The notes beneath the pieces were generated by a model. The model saw only the letters and a list, made by a program, of their open reading frames with translations. It had not been told where the DNA came from and ran no database searches. Of a stretch of DNA of 62,105 nucleotides, positions 43,985-52,840 are shown piece after piece. How positions within the stretch are numbered: position 1 is the stretch's first letter; each line of letters begins with the position of its first letter. A program made the translations under genes and the position numbers. Source of the DNA: Paenibacillus eucommiae (GTDB taxonomy: Bacteria; Bacillota; Bacilli; Paenibacillales; NBRC-103111). The DNA lies in assembly GCF_017874215.1 (NCBI RefSeq), contig NZ_JAGGLB010000048.1:1-62105 (forward strand). Reading direction: 5' to 3'.

Positions 43985-44626
43985 TTATTCTTTAATAATA
44001 AGCCCGAACATATTTACAAAGACGGAAGCTTGCTCGCGCGCAATTGTGCATCCTTTCAAACCTGCAATATCCACACCTAATTCGGTAAATTCGCAATCAC
44101 TTAAATCAATGCCTTCGAGCTTCACACTTGAAAATTGTGCCCGGTCAATGCTGCATCGCTGAAAATCAACCTTCACAAAAACGGAGCCATAAAAATCCGC
44201 ACTGCACAAAGAACACTCTTTGAAAACAAGCTGCTTGAAGTTGGCAAAACGAAACGAGGCATAATCTCCAAAACAGTTAGTAAACTTTATATTTCTAAGC
44301 GTGGCATTCGTGAAATCAATTCCGATCATCTTACAATTTTTAAATTCAGTCCTATGTATATTGGATCCGATAAAATTCATATTGGATAAATCACATTTTT
44401 CAAAAATGACATCCGTCAGCTCAAGCTCAGTCCAAGCTATTTCTGTAAAAACTACATTACGAAAAATGATTCTTTCAAACGATACCTTATGAGCCGCCTG
44501 TTGATCGATCGTGCAGTCGCTTATAACCCCCATGCTCATACAATCTTCGCTTTCTATCGTAAATTCTGATGGTGTTATGTCAGGCAGACCTGCTGGGATT
44601 TTGGGCGATTCAATTTTTATAGTCAT
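43985..44626 (-). CDS. Pentapeptide-repeat protein
   Basis: A 213-residue protein built almost wholly of A(D/N)LXX-type pentapeptides (for example LTDVIFEKCDLSNMNF, TEFKNCKMIGIDFTN, ADFYGSVFVKVDF, AQFSSVKLEGIDLSD), which fold into a right-handed quadrilateral helix. The length and a break in the repeats near residue 100 recall Qnr/McbG DNA-gyrase-protecting proteins, but the C-terminus (AREQASVFVNMFGLII) differs from Qnr. Cysteine is frequent at repeat ends. ATG start after GGAGGG. Gyrase protection is a possibility only. Confidence 0.85.
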   Translation of the reverse strand: MTIKIESPKIPAGLPDITPSEFTIESEDCMSMGVISDCTIDQQAAHKVSFERIIFRNVVFTEIAWTELELTDVIFEKCDLSNMNFIGSNIHRTEFKNCKMIGIDFTNATLRNIKFTNCFGDYASFRFANFKQLVFKECSLCSADFYGSVFVKVDFQRCSIDRAQFSSVKLEGIDLSDCEFTELGVDIAGLKGCTIAREQASVFVNMFGLIIKE

Positions 44627-44725
44627 CTAATTCCCTCCATAATTTTGCATCAAAAATAAATTTTGTTCGGATCACATATGGTATAATGAAAGAAATTCCA
44701 ATTGAAGGGCGGTGCTGCTAAAAGC

Positions 44726-45550
44726 ATGGCGAAAAGCATGGCGAAAATTTTCTCCGTTTGTATGAACAAAGGCGGTGTTGGTAAAACAAGTCTGGTTACA
44801 CATTTGGCAGCAGTCGTTGCCTCCATGTTTCCCAAGAAAAAAATCCTTATTCTGGATACCGATGCTCAAGGAAATGCCGCGGTCGTATTTGGCACCGATC
44901 CGGAAAAAGCGGAATACACCATGTATGACGTGTTCCTGGGCGACAAACAAATAGATGAAATCATCATTCCTATTACAGCTAATTTGGATTTAGCTCCTGC
45001 ATCTGACAAGCTGAATATGCTGGAGTTTCATATTTTATCACAAATAGACGCTTACAAAAACCCCTTCCTACTCCTTAAGCAGCAAGTGGACAAAATAAAG
45101 TCGCAATATGATTATATCTTCATTGATTGCCCGCCTTCGCTCGGACTGGTTGCAGGCAATGTGTTAAAAGCCTCGACCGGGGTACTGATCCCTTTTGTGC
45201 CAGAAGCTTTCTCCGTAAAAGGATTACAGCGTGTCATTCAAGCGATTGATGCATTTGGTACCGAGGATGAGCCAGCCCCAAGTATAATCGGTATTGTTGC
45301 GATGATGGTGGACCGGCGTTCCAGGCTGCACCAGGAATTGCTCAGCAGCGCGAGTGAATTCTGCCAGAAGAAAAATATCAGGCTATTTGATACCGTTATC
45401 CCTCGCTCTATAAGCTTTGCAAACTCTGCAGCTTATGAAGGCACACCTATTGTGTGGTCAGGGCGCTCAAGTATAGCTGCCGACGCTTACATTTCACTAA
45501 CCAAGGAGGTTCTTGATTATGCCAAGAAGAAAAAAAGAACTGCTCGTTAG
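44726..45550 (+). CDS. ParA/Soj-type partition ATPase
   Basis: The start is set at ATG 44726. The segment AGCATGGCGAAA is duplicated in tandem there, so a second ATG (44738, MAKIFSVCMNKGGVGKT) follows four codons later and fits the family N-terminus equally well. The 274-residue product has the deviant Walker A NKGGVGKTSL, ILILDTDAQGNA and YIFIDCPPSLGLVAGN, and no DNA-binding N-terminal extension. The downstream gene overlaps and encodes a ribbon-helix-helix-like protein, so this is a ParA-small ParB (type Ib-like) cassette away from any visible origin. A TATAAT-like -10 is at about 44690. Confidence 0.9.
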   Translation: MAKSMAKIFSVCMNKGGVGKTSLVTHLAAVVASMFPKKKILILDTDAQGNAAVVFGTDPEKAEYTMYDVFLGDKQIDEIIIPITANLDLAPASDKLNMLEFHILSQIDAYKNPFLLLKQQVDKIKSQYDYIFIDCPPSLGLVAGNVLKASTGVLIPFVPEAFSVKGLQRVIQAIDAFGTEDEPAPSIIGIVAMMVDRRSRLHQELLSSASEFCQKKNIRLFDTVIPRSISFANSAAYEGTPIVWSGRSSIAADAYISLTKEVLDYAKKKKRTAR

Positions 45551-46049
45551 CTTTGAGGAAATTCCTCAGCCATCCTCTCCCCTTCCACAGGAAGAAGCGG
45601 CCGCCCCTCCAGAGGTTATCTCACGCCCCAAAAGAAAGCCCGCTGCTTCTAAGTTAAAGGCAAAGCCACAAACAGAAGCTAATAGTGAGGTTATAGCTGA
45701 TAGTGTGGTTATAGCCGATAGTGAACCTTTAGCTGATACTTCATCCGATACTTCAGCTATAATAGAAACCCCAGCCGTAAGCGCACCTGAAGCCGCGACT
45801 TCTTCTGAAGTAGAAGCCATAGTTACAGATGTGGATGATTCACCAGCTGAGTCTAGAGAAGTTATCTTGCAAGAAGAGAAAATAGATAAGAAACAACGTA
45901 AAGAAACTCATACCAAGCATCCATTTTTTATTCGCAATGACCTTTTGGAACGACTAGACTCATTATCCAAATTAAAGGGTAAGGGCTTTAAAACTAACTT
46001 AATCAACTATGCGCTGGAAAAATCATTAGACGAACTTGAAGTTAAGTGA
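45519..46049 (+). CDS. Ribbon-helix-helix-like partner of ParA
   Basis: The start is ATG 45519 (MPRRKKELLVSFEE), nine bases after AAGGAGG, overlapping the parA-like gene by 32 bases. The 176-residue product has a basic N-terminus, a long low-complexity acidic/Pro/Ala region (20-125) with repeated VIADS motifs, and a C-terminal HPFFIRNDLLERLDSLSK...FKTNLINYALEKSL segment that reads like a ribbon-helix-helix dimer domain. It may be the centromere-binding partner of the ATPase. The disordered middle could carry an ATPase-stimulating arginine finger. Confidence 0.8.
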   Translation: MPRRKKELLVSFEEIPQPSSPLPQEEAAAPPEVISRPKRKPAASKLKAKPQTEANSEVIADSVVIADSEPLADTSSDTSAIIETPAVSAPEAATSSEVEAIVTDVDDSPAESREVILQEEKIDKKQRKETHTKHPFFIRNDLLERLDSLSKLKGKGFKTNLINYALEKSLDELEVK

Positions 46050-46106
46050 ACCACACGCTCCATTCAGTGGTATCGGACTGGTACGGACTGTGGCTACTAA
46101 GATAAA

Positions 46107-46333
46107 AATAAACGCCTTGCGGCATCCTTTGATGTGCGTGTTCGTGACGTTGGTGCATGGAGGGAGGGAATCGCTGTGGGCTCCAGCCGCTGTTAAAGAT
46201 TTGTTCCCTTGAATGGTATACATGAGGAGGTAGGAACAAATCTTTAAAGGCGGACGCTACCGCTCTTCCACCCACAGCCATTCCCTCTCTTTAGCTACAA
46301 TCGCACGAACACCAAGCTCAAACGGACTGCAAT
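46107..46333. repeat. Composite hairpin repeat, copy G
   Basis: Left module ACGCCTTGCGGCATCCTTTGATG, outer arms GAGGGAATCGCTGTGGG and complement (one mismatch), perfect inner arms. It ends at AAGCTCAAACGGACTGC, followed at once by the terminator of the nucleotidase gene. No gene in 46050-46411. Confidence 0.9.
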
Positions 46334-46344
46334 CTAAGTTTACA

Positions 46345-46398
46345 AAAAAAGGCAATGCAGACTGTGATCCTTCGATCACGTGCTGCACTGCCCTTTTT
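46345..46398. terminator. Bidirectional terminator
   Basis: GGCAATGCAGACTGTGATC pairs with GATCACGTGCTGCACTGCC around CTTC, flanked by A7 and T6. It ends the leftward nucleotidase gene (stop 46412). Confidence 0.88.
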
Positions 46399-46411
46399 TG
46401 ATTAAGTTTTA

Positions 46412-48190
46412 TTATGGCAAAGCAATATGCTGTCCAGGGTAGATCAAATTCGCATTACGAATATGATTCAGCTTCTGCAGTAGCTGCCATGTCGTATGAT
46501 AATTTCTGGCGATAGCGGATAAAGTATCACCATATTTAACGATATATTTCTTTTCTGCTTGCTCGGGTTTTATTGGCTCCTTGCTGCCGTCCACCAGCGC
46601 TTCCACGACGATTCTGCCTTCCACCCCAGAAGTCATTTCCATTTTTTCTTGAATATAGTCTATAACTGCTTCCTCCAGGGAGGAAAAATCGTTCATAATC
46701 GGCTGCGATTTGAACATCACATATTCATCTCCACCTGCAGCCATAAAATCATTCGTAGCCAGAACGTACGTTCTATTCAAGTCGAGTGCCTGTCCTTTTA
46801 TGAGGACGGTATGGACACGCTGACCAGCCGGTTGATTGGCATCGAACTTGAATCTAATACCAGCTACGTGTGGAAATGCACCTAGTGATTCTGGATAGGA
46901 GCCCACGCCATGCTCAAGTGCCGCCTTCAGATCTGCGCCAGTCACTTGCTTAGTTTGGATGTAATTGCCAAAGGGAAGAACGCTAATGACATCCCCTTTC
47001 GTAATTTCCCCTGCAGGAATTGAAGCCCGGATCCCCCCGCCGTTCGTAATCGCTACGTCCGCTCCAGTTTCGTTCAGCATCGCATCTGTGATTAAATTTC
47101 CAAGATTCGTTTCACTAACGCGAACCTTTTCCCGTTCTCCGCTCAAGTTAAATTGCGTCATACCAATCACTTTGGAGAGAACGTCCTCCTGTGAAGCTTT
47201 GACTGTAGTGATCAGTTCAAGAACCGCAGGATCCGCAGTCATATTTTCCGCTTCTGCTCGTGTAATTAAATGCGCTTTTTTTTCCGTCACTTGTTTATTT
47301 GCTATTGTGAGCTCCACAACGCCTACATTTTTTCCATATTCCCCAGTTTGGGCAATTAAAGTCGTTCCTGATGTAAGTCCGCTCTCAAGAACGGTATGGC
47401 TGTGTCCATCGATCATCACATCGATGCCTTTCACCTGCTGGGCAACCTTCAAGCTCGTATCCTTGCTGGAAGCATCCAGGCCCAGGTGAGACAATGCAAG
47501 GATGATATCGGCTTGACCCGACAGCTCGTCGACCATTTTCTTCGCTTCTGCGACGGGATCTGCAAAAGTCAAGCCTTCTACATTTTTCGGGTGTGTTTTG
47601 TATAAGGTTTCTGGTGTAGCCAATCCGAATACAGCCACTTTCAGTCCGCCTACATTCTCTATAACATAAGGCTTAAGAAGGCGTGTTCCATCTGCTTTGT
47701 ATACATTGGCCGCGAGCACCGGGAAGTTGGCCATTCCAGCTAATTCTTGCAGACGAGTACTGCCATAGTTATAGTCATGATTGCCAGTAGTCATTGCATC
47801 AAAGCCAATTTCATTCATGAAGCTTACGATGCTTTCTCCGCTTACTAGGTTAGCAATCGTTTGACCGTGGAACGTGTCACCTGCATCCAGAACGAGTGTG
47901 TTCGGATTTTCTGCTTTGATCTGTTTGATCAGTGTGGCCAGCTTGGCATATCCGATGTTGTCTGCTGTTTCCTCAGCACGGGCATGCATATCATTGACAT
48001 GAACAATGGTAATCTTATCCGAATCAGCCCCAGTACTGATACTATCCAGTTCCTGGACCTGCCGTTCTCCGCTTCCGAATCCTGTACTCTGAGGCGCAGC
48101 TGTCTCTGCGCTTGCCGCACCGCCGGACAATTGCCCAAGAAGCGCCAAAGCTGCCAGCGCTCTTGCTAACTTCATTCTCCATCGTCTCAT
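46412..48190 (-). CDS. Secreted 5'-nucleotidase/phosphodiesterase with LysM domain
   Basis: A 592-residue exported enzyme of the UshA/YfkN family. Signal peptide (1-28, GGAASAET cleavage), calcineurin-like metallophosphatase domain (55-290) with VHVNDMHA, DAGDTFHG, TTGNHDYNYG, SHLGLD and DGHSHT metal ligands, and a 5_nucleotid_C domain (350-520) with NLGNLITDAM and NGGGIRASI. A C-terminal LysM (YIVKYGDTLSAIARNY, 548-592) would fix it to peptidoglycan. It dephosphorylates extracellular nucleotides for scavenging. ATG start eight bases after GGAGG; single gene with its own terminator. Confidence 0.95.
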   Translation of the reverse strand: MRRWRMKLARALAALALLGQLSGGAASAETAAPQSTGFGSGERQVQELDSISTGADSDKITIVHVNDMHARAEETADNIGYAKLATLIKQIKAENPNTLVLDAGDTFHGQTIANLVSGESIVSFMNEIGFDAMTTGNHDYNYGSTRLQELAGMANFPVLAANVYKADGTRLLKPYVIENVGGLKVAVFGLATPETLYKTHPKNVEGLTFADPVAEAKKMVDELSGQADIILALSHLGLDASSKDTSLKVAQQVKGIDVMIDGHSHTVLESGLTSGTTLIAQTGEYGKNVGVVELTIANKQVTEKKAHLITRAEAENMTADPAVLELITTVKASQEDVLSKVIGMTQFNLSGEREKVRVSETNLGNLITDAMLNETGADVAITNGGGIRASIPAGEITKGDVISVLPFGNYIQTKQVTGADLKAALEHGVGSYPESLGAFPHVAGIRFKFDANQPAGQRVHTVLIKGQALDLNRTYVLATNDFMAAGGDEYVMFKSQPIMNDFSSLEEAVIDYIQEKMEMTSGVEGRIVVEALVDGSKEPIKPEQAEKKYIVKYGDTLSAIARNYHTTWQLLQKLNHIRNANLIYPGQHIALP

Positions 48191-48287
48191 TCCATAACCT
48201 CCATAGCTATAATGAATGCTTCATTTAGACTAATGGAGTTGTGTTAACGGAGTTCGAATTTTATTTAAAGAAATTGTTAAACATGCT

Positions 48288-48641
48288 TTATTTAAGCGAA
48301 GCCAGCCAGCCTGCCAATGTTTCTATGTCCTCTTTCGAAAGGCTTGCATTGTAGGCTGGCATCTTCCCGCCCCCATCCCTGATTTGCCCGGCAATTTGCG
48401 ATTTAGTTTTCCTCTCCCCTACCTTACGCAAATCAGGGCCTACCTTGCCTTCCAGATCAACACCATGGCAGGCGATACAATTTGCCTTATACAGCTCCAT
48501 TCCCTGTTCGGATACAACTTTGATGTCCGTGACAGGTGTTTGGGATGTTTGATCTCCAGTTGCAGAATTCGCGCCGCACCCCGCCGTACCCAATGCGGTG
48601 ATAAGAAAACAACTAGCAACTATTACACGGATACGCTTCAA
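48288..48641 (-). CDS. Cytochrome c551-type lipoprotein
   Basis: A 117-residue c-type cytochrome with a TTG start. Lipoprotein signal with TAGC lipobox near residue 22, short linker, and a single-haem domain: CIACH near residue 56 binds haem, and KMPAYNASLS supplies the axial methionine. It resembles B. subtilis CccA/CccB. Last gene of the multicopper oxidase-ZIP-cytochrome operon (33-base gap), so it may carry electrons from that system to the respiratory chain; this is inference. Confidence 0.93.
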   Translation of the reverse strand: MKRIRVIVASCFLITALGTAGCGANSATGDQTSQTPVTDIKVVSEQGMELYKANCIACHGVDLEGKVGPDLRKVGERKTKSQIAGQIRDGGGKMPAYNASLSKEDIETLAGWLASLK

Positions 48642-48674
48642 CCTCTAGAACCCCTCTCACCATAAATCTGCTAA

Positions 48675-49904
48675 TTAAGCCGTTACCAGCAAGGCAGTAG
48701 CATACATCACAACAATGCCCAGCGCCACACTGCTGAAATTTCTCCATGAGAACAGAGAATACTGATGCTTAACCGATTCCTTCATGATCATCCTGGCAAT
48801 GACATAGATAACCTGAGCGATGGCCCCGGCACCGATACCAAAGCACAGCGCAGCAAGCGTATTATTGAGGATTAAGCCTCCAGACCAGACGCCCAGAATA
48901 GCAGGTCCGCCGCCTATTAACGCCAGCCAAGCGAATGTTTTCCAGGTTGGTGTTGCCTTGGTCAAAGGTGCTGCGATGCCGATCCCTTCCGTGATGTTAT
49001 GCAGTGTAAACCCGATTATCAAAAAGGTTCCAAGTGCCGCTTCACCAACAGCAAATGCGGTACCTATCGCCAAGCCCTCTCCAAAATTGTGCAGCCCAAT
49101 GCCCGTAGCCAATTTATAAGCAAGTGATCTCCCCTCCGCATCACTGTTCCTTGCCTTACGGCGGTTTGACTGATCAATGGCTGCCAGCAATAAAAAGCTG
49201 AGCAAGGCACCAAACCAGACGAGTCCCGTTCCATGAAAAATGGAAGGAGCCGCAGCAGCAAATTCAAAGCCTTCCTGAAACGTATCCACGACAAGGAAGA
49301 TCAGAAGTCCTGCGGTAAATGCAAGAACAGCATGCATGCCCCTGACTGAGAACCTACGCATAAAAGGAAACCACATCAATCCCAGCACAATGGGGACAAC
49401 CCCGACATAAAGCCCAATCAATGCATATTTTCCGAATCGTTCCCCGCTCATTTCAGGCGTTTTGAACGCGACTTCAATGGTTTGATTGAATATGGTGCTT
49501 TCGGATGAAATCATCCGGATTTCATGGGCATCACCCTCTATCCAAGGATAAGGGATCGTAATCGTCGCCCGGCCCATACGGGGGATCGCTGATTGCGGCA
49601 CGATATTGAAATTCCAATATGCATCATCCACCATTACTTGGGCGATGGCCAGCTCCTGCGGACCCGAATTCAGTACATTTAATGTGATGCCGCTGTCTGT
49701 CAGCACTGTTTTTTCAACATCCAGACTTTCAATTGGAACTGGCGATTTTTCGTCAATTCCCGTACCCATGATCATAATAGCAGTAATTATGCCTATCAGA
49801 AGAAGAACCGGGAGGATTCCCCATAACAGCATTCTGGCTTTTCCCGATGGAATTTGCGGACTTTGTGGACTTTGCGGACTTTGACCTGTTTGCACCTGAC
49901 TCAT
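48675..49904 (-). CDS. ZIP-family metal transporter with extracytoplasmic domain
   Basis: A 409-residue protein. N-terminal QSPQSPQSPQ repeat, membrane helix (25-47), an outside beta-rich domain (50-155) and then about eight membrane segments. The ZIP metal-site helices are clear: GIGLHNFGEGLAIGTA (about 267-282) and GFTLHNITEGIGIAAP (about 296-311). The N-terminal domain is not part of ordinary ZupT-type ZIPs. It lies between a multicopper oxidase gene and a cytochrome c gene on one mRNA. Likely role: uptake of a divalent metal coupled to its oxidation state. Confidence 0.9.
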   Translation of the reverse strand: MSQVQTGQSPQSPQSPQIPSGKARMLLWGILPVLLLIGIITAIMIMGTGIDEKSPVPIESLDVEKTVLTDSGITLNVLNSGPQELAIAQVMVDDAYWNFNIVPQSAIPRMGRATITIPYPWIEGDAHEIRMISSESTIFNQTIEVAFKTPEMSGERFGKYALIGLYVGVVPIVLGLMWFPFMRRFSVRGMHAVLAFTAGLLIFLVVDTFQEGFEFAAAAPSIFHGTGLVWFGALLSFLLLAAIDQSNRRKARNSDAEGRSLAYKLATGIGLHNFGEGLAIGTAFAVGEAALGTFLIIGFTLHNITEGIGIAAPLTKATPTWKTFAWLALIGGGPAILGVWSGGLILNNTLAALCFGIGAGAIAQVIYVIARMIMKESVKHQYSLFSWRNFSSVALGIVVMYATALLVTA

Positions 49905-49922
49905 CTTTACACCCTCCCCCTT

Positions 49923-50966
49923 CTATTCCGCTTCAAAGAAGCCCACCCAACCGAGCTCCGTAAATTCGCTCACATGGGCATGAAACATATACTTCCCAGG
50001 CGCCGGAAAGGTAGTTTCCACAAGTCCCCGCTCACCCTGCCCAAGCATCACCGTATCGGTGTAGAGAGGTCTCGCCTCCGGATCTGCACCAATCGCGTAA
50101 TAATGAAAGAAATTTGCATGCAGGTGAAAGGAATTGATCAAATCGAATTCCAGAAAATTGCTTAAATAAATACGAATCGGTTCACCAACCTTCACCTTGA
50201 TCGGCTCCTGCATAAACGCAAAAGCATAACCGTTAACGGTATACACTTCATTCGCTCCGTCAAAATCGAGATCGTAACCATTCATAACCATAGAAAATTC
50301 CTTGGCAGGAGTTCGGGGTTTCTTCGGATCGATAATGAAGTTCCCGTACATACCTTTGTGAATGTGATGTCTGAAAGGCTGCACATGACAATGATAAACC
50401 ATCATGCCTGCGGGCTTCGCTTCAAATTCGTAAGTAAAGGTTCCACCAGGAGGAACCTCTTCCAAACCGTCCATATTCGTTGGATGAATCCCATGAAAAT
50501 GAATCGAGTGAGGATGTGTAGCCGCATTGTTAAACTTGATTCTCAGCAAATCTCCTTCCGTACAGCGGATCGTCGGTCCAGGTATCGTCCCGTTATAGGT
50601 CCAACCAGGAAACTTCACCCCTTTCATAATTTCGATCTCCTGTTCCAGCGCAGTGATTTCATAATCACGAATCGTTCTGCCGTCAGCGGAGCGGCTTACC
50701 TTACCGTAATCGAAGGCTGTCAGCGCTTCCTTCGCCATCTTGAAGCCTTCCGTAATCTCTGTTCCGGGATCATACCCATGGCTCATACCGCTCATACTCT
50801 GTGAGCCTTCACCTGATCCGCCGTGAGAGCCGTGAGATTCAGCGCTGGCCACACTCTGCAGCATCGAGCCTGGATTCAATAGTGCGCCTCCGATCAGTGC
50901 AGCCGTACCTGCTGCTCCCGCCTTCAAAAAATTTCGTCGTGAGACCTGTTTGTTACGATCCTTCAT
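49923..50966 (-). CDS. Two-domain multicopper oxidase, Tat-exported
   Basis: The start is ATG 50966 after GTGGAGGGAAGACA. The 347-residue product begins with a Tat signal (SRRNFLKAG) and a Met/His/Ser-rich segment (HGSHGGSGEGSQSMSGMSHG, about 50-70) that may bind copper. The cupredoxin copper ligands are HSIHFHGIHP, MVYHCHVQPFRHHIHKGM, FHLHANFFHYY and MFHAHVSEFTELGW, the layout of two-domain oxidases related to nitrite reductases. It leads the operon with the ZIP transporter (18-base gap) and cytochrome c. Ferroxidase or manganese oxidase activity is plausible. Confidence 0.92.
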   Translation of the reverse strand: MKDRNKQVSRRNFLKAGAAGTAALIGGALLNPGSMLQSVASAESHGSHGGSGEGSQSMSGMSHGYDPGTEITEGFKMAKEALTAFDYGKVSRSADGRTIRDYEITALEQEIEIMKGVKFPGWTYNGTIPGPTIRCTEGDLLRIKFNNAATHPHSIHFHGIHPTNMDGLEEVPPGGTFTYEFEAKPAGMMVYHCHVQPFRHHIHKGMYGNFIIDPKKPRTPAKEFSMVMNGYDLDFDGANEVYTVNGYAFAFMQEPIKVKVGEPIRIYLSNFLEFDLINSFHLHANFFHYYAIGADPEARPLYTDTVMLGQGERGLVETTFPAPGKYMFHAHVSEFTELGWVGFFEAE

Positions 50967-51157
50967 TGTCTTCCCTCCACAAATTTTGTACAAGACAAAT
51001 TATTTTTACCTAGGGCAAGAAATATCCCAAAAAAAAGAAACGCTTTTCTGATCTAAATTATACGCCCAGCTATTTTAAGTGTAAAGAAATATTTTTGTCC
51101 CTGTCCATCTTTCTTTCGCAAGGGAAACTTTCATTAAATATCTCCTTGGATATAAGC

Positions 51158-52657
51158 TCATGTTATGCGAATAGCTTGCCATGCTTGCGCTAGCCTCCCG
51201 ACTCCTGAACGAATATCGGATTCGGACAATCCGCCAAAGCCGAGAAGAACTGTCGAGGCTTCATGCTGCCCCTTCTCAGCCATTTGCGCAGCAAGCATAT
51301 ACGCAGAAATCGGGTACACGGCCACTCCCTCACGGCTGGCAGCCTCCACAAGCTCCGTTTCACTCATTCGGCTCTGGACACGCAGCAGGACATGCAGTCC
51401 GGAATCTGCGCCAATGATGTCCACATGCTCAGGAAAAGCCTGGCGCAGCGCGCTTAATAGCACATCGCGTTTCTTGTGATACACACTGCGCATTTTGCGC
51501 ATATGGCGCTCGAAATCTCCAGTTTGCATAAACATCTGCAGCGTCATTTGAAAAATTGGCGAAGCTAATTGATCATAGCTATGTTTACGTTCGCGGAACC
51601 TCTCGAGTAGTGGGAGCGGCAGCACAAGATAGCTCAGACGAAATGATGGAGTCAGTGACCGGGAGAAAGTACCCACATAAATAACCCGTCCCTCCTCGTC
51701 GAAGCTTTGCAGTGAGGGAATCGGCCTTCCGCTGTAGCGAAACTCGCCATCATAATCGTTTTCAACAATATATGCGTTCTGTTCTGTCGCCCATTGGAGC
51801 AGCTTGATTCTTTTACCTGCTGACATCGTCATCCCGTATGGAAATTGGTGTGAAGGTGTAACATATACAGCTTGTGCCGCGCATGAATACAATTGTTCAA
51901 CACGAACGCCATCACTCTCAAGCTGCAAAGGCTGACAGTCGAAACGGAACTGCTCGAACAGTGCTTTCACCCCATCGTTGACCGCTTCTTCCGCTGCCAT
52001 GCAGGTTACATCTTCTTGAAGAAGCTGAAATAGCAGATCCAGCGAATGATAAGTGCCAGCGCCGACAACGATTTGCTCCGGTAAACAGTGCACCCCGCGC
52101 ATCTGACGTAAATAAACGGCAATTTCTGCGCGCAGCTCCGGCTCGCCCTGCAAATCACCATACAGCAGCAGCCTGCTGTTTGCCGGCTGCAAGCAGCGGT
52201 TCATCAATCTCCGCCATTTGGCAAGGGGAAAGCTGGCTACGTCCACGCTGCCATAGCCGAAATCATAGAGTACCTCTTCCCTTTGGGAGGCATGATAAGC
52301 TCGTTTAGGGGATGGCAGCGCGGCTGGTGCGGATGCGGAATCAGTTCCTGATGCAGTTACAGCCCGGCTCTTCAAGCCAAGCCGCTGCTCTGCCGAGAAA
52401 CCAGCTGTATCCAGCTTAGCTGCGAAAAGCCCGCTCCGCGGCTTGCTTCTCACATACCCCTCTGCCAGCAGCTGCTCATAAGCAAGCGCCACAGGCGATC
52501 TGCTGACACCTAGGTGAGCGGAAAGTCTGCGGATCGATGGCAGCTTGACATTCGCAGCAATATGACCTAATACGATTTCATCACGAATATGACGATAGAG
52601 CTGCATATATAGTGCCTCATCCGAGGTTTCGTCCAGCTTAAACATAAATTCAATCAT
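51158..52657 (-). CDS. MocR/GabR-type regulator (GntR DNA-binding plus aminotransferase domain)
   Basis: A 499-residue fusion. N-terminal GntR winged helix (10-80) with LPSIRRLSAHLGVSRSPVALAY, and a PLP-binding fold-type I aminotransferase domain (130-495) with VTPSHQFPYGMTMS, VENDYDGEFRY and the PLP lysine region YVGTFSRSLTPSFRLSYLV, where serine-arginine-serine occupies the usual SFSK place, so the catalytic lysine looks substituted. ATG after AAGGAGAAGATATC. Four direct repeats (TGCCACTTTA type) upstream are probable operators. Neither a pdxST operon nor a gab gene is adjacent, so the target is unknown. Confidence 0.9.
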   Translation of the reverse strand: MIEFMFKLDETSDEALYMQLYRHIRDEIVLGHIAANVKLPSIRRLSAHLGVSRSPVALAYEQLLAEGYVRSKPRSGLFAAKLDTAGFSAEQRLGLKSRAVTASGTDSASAPAALPSPKRAYHASQREEVLYDFGYGSVDVASFPLAKWRRLMNRCLQPANSRLLLYGDLQGEPELRAEIAVYLRQMRGVHCLPEQIVVGAGTYHSLDLLFQLLQEDVTCMAAEEAVNDGVKALFEQFRFDCQPLQLESDGVRVEQLYSCAAQAVYVTPSHQFPYGMTMSAGKRIKLLQWATEQNAYIVENDYDGEFRYSGRPIPSLQSFDEEGRVIYVGTFSRSLTPSFRLSYLVLPLPLLERFRERKHSYDQLASPIFQMTLQMFMQTGDFERHMRKMRSVYHKKRDVLLSALRQAFPEHVDIIGADSGLHVLLRVQSRMSETELVEAASREGVAVYPISAYMLAAQMAEKGQHEASTVLLGFGGLSESDIRSGVGRLAQAWQAIRIT

Positions 52658-52685
52658 GATATCTTCTCCTTCTTACCTAACCATT

Positions 52686-52738
52686 TGCCACTTTAATTGT
52701 GCTACTTTACTTGTGCCACTTCACAATCTGTCACTCTA
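52686..52738. promoter_or_regulatory. Four direct repeats, probable MocR operator
   Basis: TGCCACTTTA (52686), TGCTACTTTA (52700), TGCCACTTCA (52714), TGTCACTCTA (52729), spaced 14, 14 and 15 bases. MocR-type regulators typically bind direct repeats. They lie 29-81 bases upstream of the regulator start. Confidence 0.65.
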
Positions 52739-52840
52739 ACTATTATCAATCTGTCCATTTTAAAAATGCCAATTTCAAGTTATGCTCATCTTATCATCCC
52801 TTTGCGCAAAACGGAAGACAACAAGCTCAATTAAGAAAAT

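Noticed and set aside
43985..44626. Qnr-type quinolone resistance protein
   Set aside because: Length and repeats are Qnr-like, but many pentapeptide proteins share these. The C-terminus differs and no direct match can be shown, so only the repeat family is reported.
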